A DNA stretch of 64,000 bases from Actinomyces bovis (lineage in GTDB: Bacteria > Actinomycetota > Actinomycetes > Actinomycetales > Actinomycetaceae): NCBI RefSeq assembly GCF_900444995.1, contig NZ_UAPQ01000007.1, positions 1 through 64,000 of the forward strand, in the 5' to 3' direction. Position 1 is the first letter of the stretch. The number at the start of each line of letters is the position of its first letter. A program made the position numbers and the translations under genes. Of this stretch, positions 1 through 7,795 are shown piece by piece. Below the pieces are notes generated by a model. It was not told the DNA's origin. It searched no databases and worked only from the letters and a program-made list of their open reading frames with translations.

Positions 1-1
1 G

Positions 2-1048
2 GCGCATGATCTTGAGGGTTTGACTCCGACTGATGCGCTGGTGGTGCGGGAGTTGGCCAGGCTCGCTGATTGGAGAGGTGAGAGTATCTGTTCTGTCGCA
101 TGGCTGGTGAGGCAGACTGGGCGTCATCGAGCCTCGGTGCTGAGAAGTTTGAGCCATTTGGAGGCTATGGGGGCGCTGCTGCGCCAGCGCAGGTATGGCT
201 GTGGTGGTTGGGGGCGGCAGGCTTCTAGGGTCATGTTGTTGGCGGCGGCGCGGCGTCCTGAGGTGGAGGAGGTGCTGGTGTGCAGCTTTCCCCCGATGCC
301 TGAGGTGCCTAAGAAAGGGCCTGTGGTAGGTGACGGGGAGGAGTTGCGCCAGATGCTGAGAGAGGCGATTGAGCACGGCTGGGTGGGTAGGGCCACGGAG
401 ATCGTGGCACGCAGTTTGACGGCTGCGGTGCGTACCCGGATGTCAAAGATTGTGCGCAAGGGCATGGTCTATTCAGGCATGGGATGGCAAGAATCTTTGG
501 CTGACACGGTGTCTTGGGCGTGGGAGACGCTCAGGCTCAACGAGTCGAAGATCGTTGGAGCTGATGACCCGTGGGGTATGTGGACCACGATCACTGACCG
601 AGCTACGGGTGAGCGCGACGGCGCATCTGCTGACGCAGTGAGCCTTGAGCTCGTGGAGCCGTTGAAGATGCCTGTTTCAGAGCGGGGTCTTCCGGGCGAG
701 CTGACGGTGAGTGCCGAGCGGGTAGGGATTGACGACTTTCAGGGGGTGCTGTCCGCGATGGTTGAGGCGCTCATTGAGGCTGGTATGCCGCAGGAGGTGG
801 CTTGGGCGGGGACTCGTCGGATTGTGGAGCTTTCGCTTAAGGGCGGCTCGCGGCGCCATACGCTGGCCGGGGAGGACCCGCGGCTGACTGACCTTGGGGT
901 TGATGGGGCCTGTGGGCGGGCGTGGATGACGATGTTCGTGGGGTCGCGCAGGGGTGCCAAGACCTCGGTCCTGGAGGCTTCCCCTGAGGAAGTGCGTGGC
1001 CGCGCTGAAGCGGTTGTCGAGGCGTTCAACCAGGCCTCGTTTGTGTGA
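2..1048 (+). CDS. winged-helix DNA-binding protein of the mobile element, 5' end probably outside the window
   Basis: The reading frame is open from base 2 with no stop before a TTG at 20, so the true start may lie upstream of the window. The first ~75 residues read as a winged helix-turn-helix (SVAWLVRQTGRHRASVLRSL, then a wing rich in R and G), so this is probably a DNA-binding or replication/regulatory protein of the element. Residues ~150-190 (ADTVSWAWETLRLNES, then a DPWGMW segment) loosely resemble sigma-70 region 2, with a possible second helical DNA-binding section after residue 230. I do not recognise a named family. It precedes the conjugation operon and runs in the same direction, which would suit a regulator, but that is inference. 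Confidence 0.6.
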   Translation, partial: AHDLEGLTPTDALVVRELARLADWRGESICSVAWLVRQTGRHRASVLRSLSHLEAMGALLRQRRYGCGGWGRQASRVMLLAAARRPEVEEVLVCSFPPMPEVPKKGPVVGDGEELRQMLREAIEHGWVGRATEIVARSLTAAVRTRMSKIVRKGMVYSGMGWQESLADTVSWAWETLRLNESKIVGADDPWGMWTTITDRATGERDGASADAVSLELVEPLKMPVSERGLPGELTVSAERVGIDDFQGVLSAMVEALIEAGMPQEVAWAGTRRIVELSLKGGSRRHTLAGEDPRLTDLGVDGACGRAWMTMFVGSRRGAKTSVLEASPEEVRGRAEAVVEAFNQASFV

Positions 1049-1092
1049 TATGGGACACGATGTAGTCTTGGTCGCGTTTTGCGACCTATGGA

Positions 1093-1776
1093 TTATTTGG
1101 GTGGCTGGCTGGCAATGGAGGTCAGGAGATCTCTAACCAGGGTGTTGGGGTTTAGGTTGACGTCGTGGGGCATCCACGGGGTGGTGGCGGTCAGTTGGAG
1201 GGACTGCCAAAAGGAGATGTTGTCGGTGGGTAGTTCCATGCCTTGGACCCCTTGGAGCTGGTCAGCCATTGACAGGTAGGCGTCTTGGGCTGCTTTCAGG
1301 GTGGTTAGTCCATCGGAGTTAACCGAGTCTGACCATGTGCGAGGGTCGTTGGGGTTGGCTTGGGCGGTGGTGACGCACCAGGTGAGTTTGCAGGTGGTGA
1401 TGATGTCTTGGGGTGGGGCAGGGATGATGGCCAGGTGGCGGCCGTGATGCTCGATTGGCGTGCGGGTCAGTTCACTTCGGGCTTGACTGAGCAGTCGGGC
1501 GGGGTCTGATTCTGGGGTCACCAGGCGCCAGGAGGACTCAGCGATAGCAAGGAGTCGGTACCAGAAGGTTGCGTCTTCCTCGTCGACTTCCGCATTGATT
1601 TGGGCGGCCATGGATGCCATTTGAGCTGCGAATCCAGTCGCTGGTTCGTGGATTAGGCGGTGGTAGCTGGTTTTGGCTGCTTCGAAGGTCTGGCAGATCA
1701 GGGGGCAGTAGTAGGGCTGTTCGTCGGGGTGGTTACCGCCCGTGACCACCCACTCGTGCTCGGTTGTTACGGGCAT
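1093..1776 (-). CDS. hypothetical protein of the conjugative element
   Basis: 227-residue protein transcribed leftwards, divergent from the transfer operon. The ATG at 1776 has a strong ribosome binding site on the minus strand (GGGAGGAAAAACTC before the start), so I trust this gene although I recognise no domain. It is soluble, rather acidic, rich in Trp and Thr, and has no signal peptide or membrane segment. Its few Cys residues show no metal-binding spacing. The 90-bp gap to the next gene (1777-1866) must hold both divergent promoters. A role in the element is inferred from position only. Confidence 0.65.
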   Translation of the reverse strand: MPVTTEHEWVVTGGNHPDEQPYYCPLICQTFEAAKTSYHRLIHEPATGFAAQMASMAAQINAEVDEEDATFWYRLLAIAESSWRLVTPESDPARLLSQARSELTRTPIEHHGRHLAIIPAPPQDIITTCKLTWCVTTAQANPNDPRTWSDSVNSDGLTTLKAAQDAYLSMADQLQGVQGMELPTDNISFWQSLQLTATTPWMPHDVNLNPNTLVRDLLTSIASQPPK

Positions 1777-1866
1777 GAGTTTTTCCTCCCCAAGGTCTGT
1801 ATGGGGTCACGGTACACGGGTGGTGCGCCCACAGCAGACGGTTTAGGCGTAGAGAGGAGGTCATCG

Positions 1867-2412
1867 ATGGCCGTAAATCCTTGGTTGCCGCCACCGGCGC
1901 CGGAGCCCGGCGTGGTGCAGACGGTGCCTGTTAGGCCCAAGTGGGCGCCTGGGGCGGAGGTGCGGGTGGAAGACGGGCTGCCTGTTGCCCGGGTGCCTGG
2001 AGGAGGGCTGTGGGTGCTGGGGGCTCATGGTGGGGCGGGAGCTACGACTGTGGCCGGTCTGATGGGCGCCAATGACGCGCTTGGGGCTTGGCCACTACCA
2101 ACCGGCGCCTCAAACCAGGTGGTGGTGGTAGCACGGACCTCGGCTTATGGGGCCTGGCGTGCCCAGCTCGCTGCTTTGCAGTGGGCATCAGGCGCCCTGC
2201 CTGGCATTGACCTAGTCGGGGTCGTGTGGGTCAGCGCCGCCCCTGGCCGCATCCCAAAGGACCTCAGACAACAGATCTCCCTGGTTTGTGGAGCCTTTCC
2301 GAGGTCAGCGGCCCTCCCATGGGTCAGGCCATGGCGCGTTGAACACCCGATATCAACCCTGCCACCAAAGCGTGTGCAGGCAGACCTTAAACAGTTTTTA
2401 GCTGAGATCTAA
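1867..2412 (+). CDS. DUF6668-like P-loop protein, first gene of the transfer operon
   Basis: 181 residues from the ATG at 1867, which follows a good ribosome binding site (AGAGGAGG at 1853-1860). The frame is open further upstream to 1660, but that overlaps the divergent gene and has no comparable site. Residues 52-61 (GAHGGAGATT) form a degenerate P-loop-like glycine-rich turn. A central hydrophobic strand (NQVVVVARTS) and a later VGVVWVSAAPG strand match the Rossmann-like layout of the DUF6668 family found beside actinobacterial type IV secretion genes. The canonical GKT lysine is absent, so ATP hydrolysis is doubtful. It lies 14 bp upstream of a small membrane protein in the transfer operon. 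Confidence 0.65.
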   Translation: MAVNPWLPPPAPEPGVVQTVPVRPKWAPGAEVRVEDGLPVARVPGGGLWVLGAHGGAGATTVAGLMGANDALGAWPLPTGASNQVVVVARTSAYGAWRAQLAALQWASGALPGIDLVGVVWVSAAPGRIPKDLRQQISLVCGAFPRSAALPWVRPWRVEHPISTLPPKRVQADLKQFLAEI

Positions 2413-2426
2413 GTTAGGAAGACAAA

Positions 2427-2720
2427 ATGCTGCTGACAGCCACCCCCACGCCGGACATCAAAGACCTGTCAAACAAGCCAGTGATCCCGCCGGGCATCAT
2501 CACCCCTTTGAACCAACTCCTTGGCATGGCAACCTTCGGGGTTCTGATCTTGGCGATCCTGGCGTTCATCGTGACGGCAGGACTGCTTATTCTCTCAGCT
2601 CTGGGGAGGGGAGGGGATGGCCTGGAGAACCTGATCCGCAGGGTCTTGAAAGTCTTCATTGGTTGCTTCTTAGCCACTTCCGCGTTAGCGATCATGACTG
2701 CTATTACAGGCGGATTCTGA
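2427..2720 (+). CDS. small two-helix membrane protein of the conjugation system
   Basis: 97 residues with two clear membrane segments (about residues 33-58 and 73-95) separated by a short charged loop (LGRGGDGLENLIRRVLK). This is the size and topology of VirB2/TrbC-like pilins or VirB3-like small subunits, and its place just before the larger transfer genes fits. No signal-peptidase site is obvious, so pilin versus VirB3-type subunit cannot be decided. Its TGA overlaps the next start codon by one base (TGATG), a sign of translational coupling. Confidence 0.65.
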   Translation: MLLTATPTPDIKDLSNKPVIPPGIITPLNQLLGMATFGVLILAILAFIVTAGLLILSALGRGGDGLENLIRRVLKVFIGCFLATSALAIMTAITGGF

Positions 2721-3451
2721 TGCCACAGGAAGAACCAAACCTGTTCAATAAGTCGTTTGCACTATCGGCAGGCTTCATTTTTCTGCTAGTTATCGGCCTG
2801 GTTTGGTTATTGGTAGATGGTGGCGTTTCGCGTACTACGGTCCCGTCTGGGGCGGTTTCTGATTCTGGGGTGCAGGCACCCGAAGTGACACCAACTAACG
2901 GTGTAGATACCCCAGATTTGGGATGCAAGATGCCTCAAGGTGACCAGAAAGTGCCAACTGGCGCTTTGGGGGCGGAGGTTATCCAGGTTGGCTCTGATCT
3001 GGTGGTGCCTTTTGTGCCGGGAGCCGGGCCTGGAGTCAGAGAAGGAATCACTCGCTGCTTCACCCACTCACCTACCGGCGCTGTGGTAGCGGCAACTAAT
3101 TTCCTTAAATGGCTTTCTTCTAACCGGAAACTGGATGAGGTCACCGCCAAACTGATCGCTCCAGGCCCTGACCGCGACAGGATGCTGAAGGACGTCAAAA
3201 CTAACTGGGATGGATCGACCACCCCGGCACTGACAGTTTTGGGTTACAAGACTGAGATCAGGGGTCGGGACGAGGTATTGGTGACGCTAGCGACGGCACT
3301 ACCCTCAGATCTGTCTCACATGGTGTCGTGGCAGCTGGTTATGACCTGGGCAGAAGACGACTGGAAAGTGCGCCCCAGCCCGACGGGTGACTGGGGTGGG
3401 CGGGTTATCAAGAGCCTGGCAGACGAAAGATTTGCCGCCTGGACTGTTTGA
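2720..3451 (+). CDS. membrane-anchored conjugation protein with extracytoplasmic domain
   Basis: 243 residues from the ATG at 2720, which shares one base with the preceding stop codon. The same frame is open to 2663, but that would overlap the upstream gene. A short cytoplasmic N-terminus is followed by one membrane helix (about residues 14-33), a Ser/Thr/Pro-rich linker and a C-terminal domain of about 130 residues. This layout matches VirB8/TcpC-type scaffold proteins with an NTF2-like outer domain, and the extracytoplasmic part resembles proteins annotated DUF8175. The assignment rests on topology and operon position. It ends 9 bp before the channel-like gene. Confidence 0.6.
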   Translation: MPQEEPNLFNKSFALSAGFIFLLVIGLVWLLVDGGVSRTTVPSGAVSDSGVQAPEVTPTNGVDTPDLGCKMPQGDQKVPTGALGAEVIQVGSDLVVPFVPGAGPGVREGITRCFTHSPTGAVVAATNFLKWLSSNRKLDEVTAKLIAPGPDRDRMLKDVKTNWDGSTTPALTVLGYKTEIRGRDEVLVTLATALPSDLSHMVSWQLVMTWAEDDWKVRPSPTGDWGGRVIKSLADERFAAWTV

Positions 3452-3460
3452 GGTGATGAA

Positions 3461-4837
3461 ATGTCGAAGTGCGAGCATGCTTGGCAGATCACCTGTCACG
3501 CGAAGGATTTATTTAGTGGCTTCGTTGCAGCGGGCACGGACGCCATCGTTGACTCATGGGCTGGCGCTGTCCTTAAAGGCTTGGACAGGACGCTTATTTC
3601 TGTGGGAACATTCTGGGTGAATGTGCAAACCCCAGACGTAACGTCACAAGACTCTGTGACTAGTTGGGCGAAGGGCTTGACTGCTTGGATGGTGCTGGTA
3701 GCCGGAACACTATCCTTCATTATCGCTTGCGGTATCCTCGTGTGGCACCAGCGCGGCGAGACATTTAGAGGCATCGCCTCTGGAATGTTAACACTGCTTT
3801 TTGTTTCTACGGGAGCAACGATTATCGGTCATTCGATGATCACGATCTGCGATGAGACCGCGAGATGGATTCTTGAAAAAGCCACCGAAACTGCTGATGG
3901 ATCATTCTCAACGAAGCTGTTAGCGATCACTGCCATAGATCCAGGATTCACGACCATGATAGTCGTGATCCTTCTGGGTTTGGCTGGCATAATAGCCAAT
4001 CTAGTTCAAATGGGGCTTATGTATGTTCGAGCAGCAATGCTCATATTACTGTTGGCGACCATTCCTATAGCGGCCGCCGCCTCGATGCTGGACTGGGGTA
4101 AAACCTGGTTCAAGAAGACACTCACTTGGTTCTTCGCATTCGCTTTGGCTAAACCCGCAGCAGCACTGATCTATGGGATCGGAATTAAACTTGTCTCCAC
4201 CAATTCAGGTGACGCCCTGCAGGCCTTCATCCTGGGAGTTATCGTGATGGTGTTGGCGCCCTGGGCACTGCCAGCACTCATCAAGTTGATCACACCGGCA
4301 GCAAACATCGGCGGTGGATCGGGTGTGGGCGCGGCTGGTGCGGCCGTGGGGGCGCTAGCAACAGGTGCAGTCGCCTCTTCAGAACTTTTCAGCTCCAGCA
4401 GCGTCTACAACCAAGGTGGAGCTCCGAATGCAGGAGCTCCAAGCACGCCTGATGCTGGCACTCCGAATGCAGGAGCTCCAAGCACGCCTGGTGGTGGAGC
4501 TCCAAGCACGCCTGGTGGTGGAGCTCCAAGCACGCCTGGTGGTGGAGCTCCAAGCACGCCTGGTGGTGGAGCTCCAAGCACGCCTGATGCTGGTGCTACG
4601 GGTGCTGGTGCTACGGGTGCTGGTGCTACGGGTGCTGGTGCTACGGGTGCTGGTGCTACGGGTGCTGGTGCTACGGGTGCTGGTGCTACGGGTGCTGCCT
4701 CGGGTGGGGCGGCAGCTTTAACAGGTGGAATGAGCATGATCGTTGAGGTTGGTAGTAAGGCGGCTGAGGCCGCTAACAATGCGGCCCAGGAGGCGGCTGA
4801 CAGTGCTACTGGTTCGGGGCCGGAGGCTGAACTATGA
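3461..4837 (+). CDS. VirB6/TrbL-like polytopic conjugation channel protein with repetitive tail
   Basis: 458 residues. The N-terminal ~280 residues contain about six membrane segments (for example ~76-97, 108-126, 165-187, 190-210, 223-245, 256-278), the layout of VirB6/TrbL/TrsL inner-membrane channel proteins of type IV secretion. The tail from about residue 285 is low complexity: Gly/Ala-rich, then APSTP-type 8-residue repeats, then seven GATGA-type 5-residue repeats, ending in an Ala-rich possibly amphipathic helix. The tail is probably disordered and either cytoplasmic or wall-spanning. The ATG at 3461 follows GAGGTGATGAA. It overlaps the SCO6880-like gene by 4 bp (ATGA), so the two are co-translated. 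Confidence 0.75.
   Translation: MSKCEHAWQITCHAKDLFSGFVAAGTDAIVDSWAGAVLKGLDRTLISVGTFWVNVQTPDVTSQDSVTSWAKGLTAWMVLVAGTLSFIIACGILVWHQRGETFRGIASGMLTLLFVSTGATIIGHSMITICDETARWILEKATETADGSFSTKLLAITAIDPGFTTMIVVILLGLAGIIANLVQMGLMYVRAAMLILLLATIPIAAAASMLDWGKTWFKKTLTWFFAFALAKPAAALIYGIGIKLVSTNSGDALQAFILGVIVMVLAPWALPALIKLITPAANIGGGSGVGAAGAAVGALATGAVASSELFSSSSVYNQGGAPNAGAPSTPDAGTPNAGAPSTPGGGAPSTPGGGAPSTPGGGAPSTPGGGAPSTPDAGATGAGATGAGATGAGATGAGATGAGATGAGATGAASGGAAALTGGMSMIVEVGSKAAEAANNAAQEAADSATGSGPEAEL
4417..4586 (+). repeat. 24-bp in-frame tandem repeats in the VirB6-like gene
   Basis: Repeats of GGAGCTCCAAGCACGCCT plus GGTGGT encode GGGAPSTP. Four near-identical copies are preceded by two diverged copies (GAPNAGAPSTPDAGTP type). 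All unit lengths are multiples of three, so expansion or contraction keeps the frame. Confidence 0.85.
4587..4700 (+). repeat. 15-bp in-frame tandem repeats in the VirB6-like gene
   Basis: Seven virtually identical copies of GGTGCTACGGGTGCT, encoding GATGA, directly follow the 24-bp repeats. The near-perfect identity suggests recent slippage expansion. Confidence 0.85.
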
Positions 4838-6327
4838 GTGAACAGAGTCAAGAGTCGGTCGTGCGCACTTACGGTGGTTGGCGCCGCGAACAGTCGGTTG
4901 GGCTTGGGGCTTTTTCTTTGGGTCAGAGCTTGGCGGTGCTTGTCGTCGGCTTTTCGCTGGTGATGGTGAATCTCTGGGCAGGCTGGCGTTGGTCAGCCCT
5001 GTTCGCGCTTGGCGCGGTCGCGGTGGCGGCGGCGACCTTGTGGAAGGACCGTTACGGGATGAATTTCTTCAACAGAAAGAGTGAGCGCATGAGGTTCTTG
5101 AAAGCAAAGCGTAAGGGTCGCACCGGTGTGCGTGCGGGCGTGCTGTCCGCACAAAGGAAGTCAGATGGACGCTGCCGACTGCCTGGTGTGCTTGGGAAGG
5201 TGTCGTTGACTAGTCATGTTGATGCTTACCGGCGTCCGTTTGGCATGCTGAGGCACTCCGATGGACACGTAACCATCGTGCTGGGGATCGCCCCGGATGG
5301 GGAACGATTGAAAGACAAGTCCCAGATTGACGATCTGGTGAGCGCCTTTGGTTCTTGGTTGGCTTGTTTGTCCAATGAGGTTGGGCTAATTGCTGCATCC
5401 ATCACGGTTGAGACCAGCCCTGAAAGCGGTCAAAGGTTGCGGGCTAAGGTTCGCTCGCAACGCGGCTGTGAGGTCCCTGATGTGGCGCAGGAAGTCATTG
5501 AGGGTGTTCTGGCTGCGACCGACTGTACCGGGGCGCGGATCTCATGCTGGGCGACTTTGTCGTTTGAACCAGCGAATTTAGGCAAGGGCAAGCAGGCCGT
5601 GGACGAAATCGCGACCAGGTTACCGACTTTGACGCAGACTCTGGTGGCTGGAGGTGCCGGAGCGGTTCATGTCATGGATCGCGCTGAGATCGCCCAAATG
5701 GCGCGAATTGCTTATGACCCTGGGGTTGAAGCACTGATTGAGTCGGCGGCCGCGAAAGGGCAGCAGGTGGAGATCGAGTGGGAGGATGCAGGCCCGGGGA
5801 CAAAATTGGAGGGATGGGACGCTTTTAGGCACGACTCAGCAATTTCATGCACTTGGGTGCAGCGCGTCGCGCCGCGTGGCACGGTCCAACACCGGTCGCT
5901 GAGGCGGCTGTTGGAGGCAACGAACCAGGTGCCTCGAAAACGAGTGACGATGATTTATCGGCCCCTTGACCCGGCCCGAGCTCCAGATGTGGTCGAGCGC
6001 GCGGTAGACCGCGCCGATAGTCGTCTCAGGCTGCGCGGAAAGCGTGCCACGGCAAGACTAAAGCGTGATCTCGCCCAAGCAGTGCAAACGACCACCGAGG
6101 AAGCTAGCGGAGCTTCAATCCTCGACTTTGGCCTCATTATCACGGCGACAGCCAGCGGGCCGGATGCCGATGCGCGCATGGTTGATGCGATCGCTGCGGT
6201 CGAAAGCATGGCGTCAGCTTCCAGGTTCACCATGCGTCCCGCTTTCGGGTCGCAGGGGATCGCTTTCGCCATGGGGCTGCCCTTAGGCGTGTTGCCCCAC
6301 CAGCAGTCTTGGTTGGCGGAGGCCTAA
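4834..6327 (+). CDS. SCO6880 family conjugation protein (PrgI/VirB3-like N-terminus)
   Basis: 497 residues. Two closely spaced membrane helices (about residues 23-45 and 48-65) follow a basic N-terminus with a YGGWRRE motif, and a soluble domain of more than 400 residues comes after. This is the layout of the SCO6880 family, found in actinobacterial type IV secretion loci immediately upstream of the VirB4-type ATPase, as here. The soluble part resembles the N-terminal region of VirB4 proteins, so the two gene products probably make one split VirB3-VirB4 machine. The start overlaps the upstream stop by 4 bp and the stop is one base before the next GTG. Confidence 0.8.
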   Translation: MSEQSQESVVRTYGGWRREQSVGLGAFSLGQSLAVLVVGFSLVMVNLWAGWRWSALFALGAVAVAAATLWKDRYGMNFFNRKSERMRFLKAKRKGRTGVRAGVLSAQRKSDGRCRLPGVLGKVSLTSHVDAYRRPFGMLRHSDGHVTIVLGIAPDGERLKDKSQIDDLVSAFGSWLACLSNEVGLIAASITVETSPESGQRLRAKVRSQRGCEVPDVAQEVIEGVLAATDCTGARISCWATLSFEPANLGKGKQAVDEIATRLPTLTQTLVAGGAGAVHVMDRAEIAQMARIAYDPGVEALIESAAAKGQQVEIEWEDAGPGTKLEGWDAFRHDSAISCTWVQRVAPRGTVQHRSLRRLLEATNQVPRKRVTMIYRPLDPARAPDVVERAVDRADSRLRLRGKRATARLKRDLAQAVQTTTEEASGASILDFGLIITATASGPDADARMVDAIAAVESMASASRFTMRPAFGSQGIAFAMGLPLGVLPHQQSWLAEA

Positions 6328-6328
6328 A

Positions 6329-7795
6329 GTGGGGGCACTAGATCTGCTTACAGACGCCCTTGTTGGGTGGGTGCGCCCTGGCTGCGACACTAAGAGTTTG
6401 GCTATGGCCTTCACCCGCGAGGTGCCCTTGCAGATGTTCAGAGGCACTTCGTATCAGGTGTGTGGGTTGTGGCCTTACGTCATCGGGGGTGCCACCCCTG
6501 AGGTGGGGGTTCCCCTGGGTCAAGTCTTGCAGGGCTCAGGAATGCTCTGTGCAGACCACATCAGTTGGTTTCGCAAGGGGCTCATCTCCGCGCCCTCAGG
6601 GATGGTCCTAGGCCTCAACGGCCTGGGTAAGTCCTCTCTTATCAGGCGCATCATTTTGGGGCTTGCCTATCAGGGCGTGCACTCCATGATCTTGGGTGAC
6701 ATCAAGCCGGACTATGTTGACTTGGTGCAGGCACTAGGTGGCCAGGTCATCACCGTCGGACACGGGCGAGCTGGTATCAATCCTCTTGATGCCGGAAACG
6801 TCGATGAGGCGTTGGCCTTGCTGGCAGGCCGCCCCCAAGAGCAGCAGGCTTTAGCGCGCAGCGCGCATCAGCGCAAGAAGACGCTGATGATCTCCCTAAT
6901 TCACATTGTGCGGCGCAGGCCTCCTACCGAGAGGGAGGAGGTAGTGCTAGATCAAGCAATCAGCCTTTTGGAGCACCGCTCAGGCAAGCCAGGGCTTGCT
7001 GACTTGTTGGCAGTGATCCGCCAGGCCCCTGATGAGCTCAGGCGCGCCGCGATCGATCGCGGTGACATCAGGCGCTACCGGGCCCTGGTAGAGGATCTTG
7101 AGGTCTCTCTTGAGGCTCTTGCCTGCGGCAGGCTCGGAGAGATTTTCTCTGCACCCAGCACCACTGCGATGATGATGGACCGCTCGACGGTCTTTGATGT
7201 TTCTAGCCTGCTGCAAGAGGACCTTGACGTAGGTGCAGCTGTGTTGCTGGCCTGCTGGAGCTATGGGTTCGCGACCATTGAGATCGCCCAAACACTCGCT
7301 GACGCTGGGGTGGCTCCCAGACGCCATTACAACTTAGTGATGGACGAGCTTTGGCGGATTTTGGAGGCATCTTCTGGCATGGTTTCAAGGGTCAACGCGC
7401 TGACCCGGCTAAACCGGACCATCGGGGTTGGCCAGTTGATGTGCACGCACTCAATGGCCGACATGAACGCGTTGGCTTCCTTGGAGGATCGGACCAAAGC
7501 GCGAGGCTTTGTCGAACGCTCCAAGATGCTTTTCTTGGGTGGGTTGCCAAGCCAGGAAATCGACTTGTTGTCAGGAGTCATGCATTTCTCATGCGCTGAG
7601 CAGAAGCTCTTGTCGTCCTGGAATGCCCCGGGAACTTATAACCCTTACACCGACCAAGTCACTGGTCACTGTGGCGTCGGCAAGTTTCTGCTCAAAACAT
7701 CTGATGCTCCCGGGGTGGCATTCCAAGTCAGGTTCGCTCCTGGAGAGAGGGCTCTAAACGACACCTCTGCCCGGTGGAGGGAGGAGATGGGCTGA
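6329..7795 (+). CDS. VirB4/TraC-type conjugation ATPase
   Basis: 488 residues starting at a GTG one base after the preceding stop codon. A Walker A motif (GLNGLGKSS, residues 95-103) is followed by a DIKPDY strand and a Walker B motif (NLVMDELW, acidic pair at 339-340). The C-terminal section carries the helicase-like core of VirB4 ATPases (LTRLNRTIGVGQLMCTHS). The protein is shorter than classical VirB4 (about 800 residues) because the N-terminal part is supplied by the SCO6880-like neighbour. It powers assembly or substrate movement at the inner membrane. It overlaps the coupling-protein gene by one base (TGATG). Confidence 0.85.
   Translation: MGALDLLTDALVGWVRPGCDTKSLAMAFTREVPLQMFRGTSYQVCGLWPYVIGGATPEVGVPLGQVLQGSGMLCADHISWFRKGLISAPSGMVLGLNGLGKSSLIRRIILGLAYQGVHSMILGDIKPDYVDLVQALGGQVITVGHGRAGINPLDAGNVDEALALLAGRPQEQQALARSAHQRKKTLMISLIHIVRRRPPTEREEVVLDQAISLLEHRSGKPGLADLLAVIRQAPDELRRAAIDRGDIRRYRALVEDLEVSLEALACGRLGEIFSAPSTTAMMMDRSTVFDVSSLLQEDLDVGAAVLLACWSYGFATIEIAQTLADAGVAPRRHYNLVMDELWRILEASSGMVSRVNALTRLNRTIGVGQLMCTHSMADMNALASLEDRTKARGFVERSKMLFLGGLPSQEIDLLSGVMHFSCAEQKLLSSWNAPGTYNPYTDQVTGHCGVGKFLLKTSDAPGVAFQVRFAPGERALNDTSARWREEMG

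Noticed and set aside
4389-4851. Leftward open frames and a CRISPR-like look in the repeat tail of the VirB6-like gene
   Set aside because: The repeats are uninterrupted, with no unique spacers, and all are multiples of three in the rightward frame. The leftward frames exist only because repeats lack stop codons.
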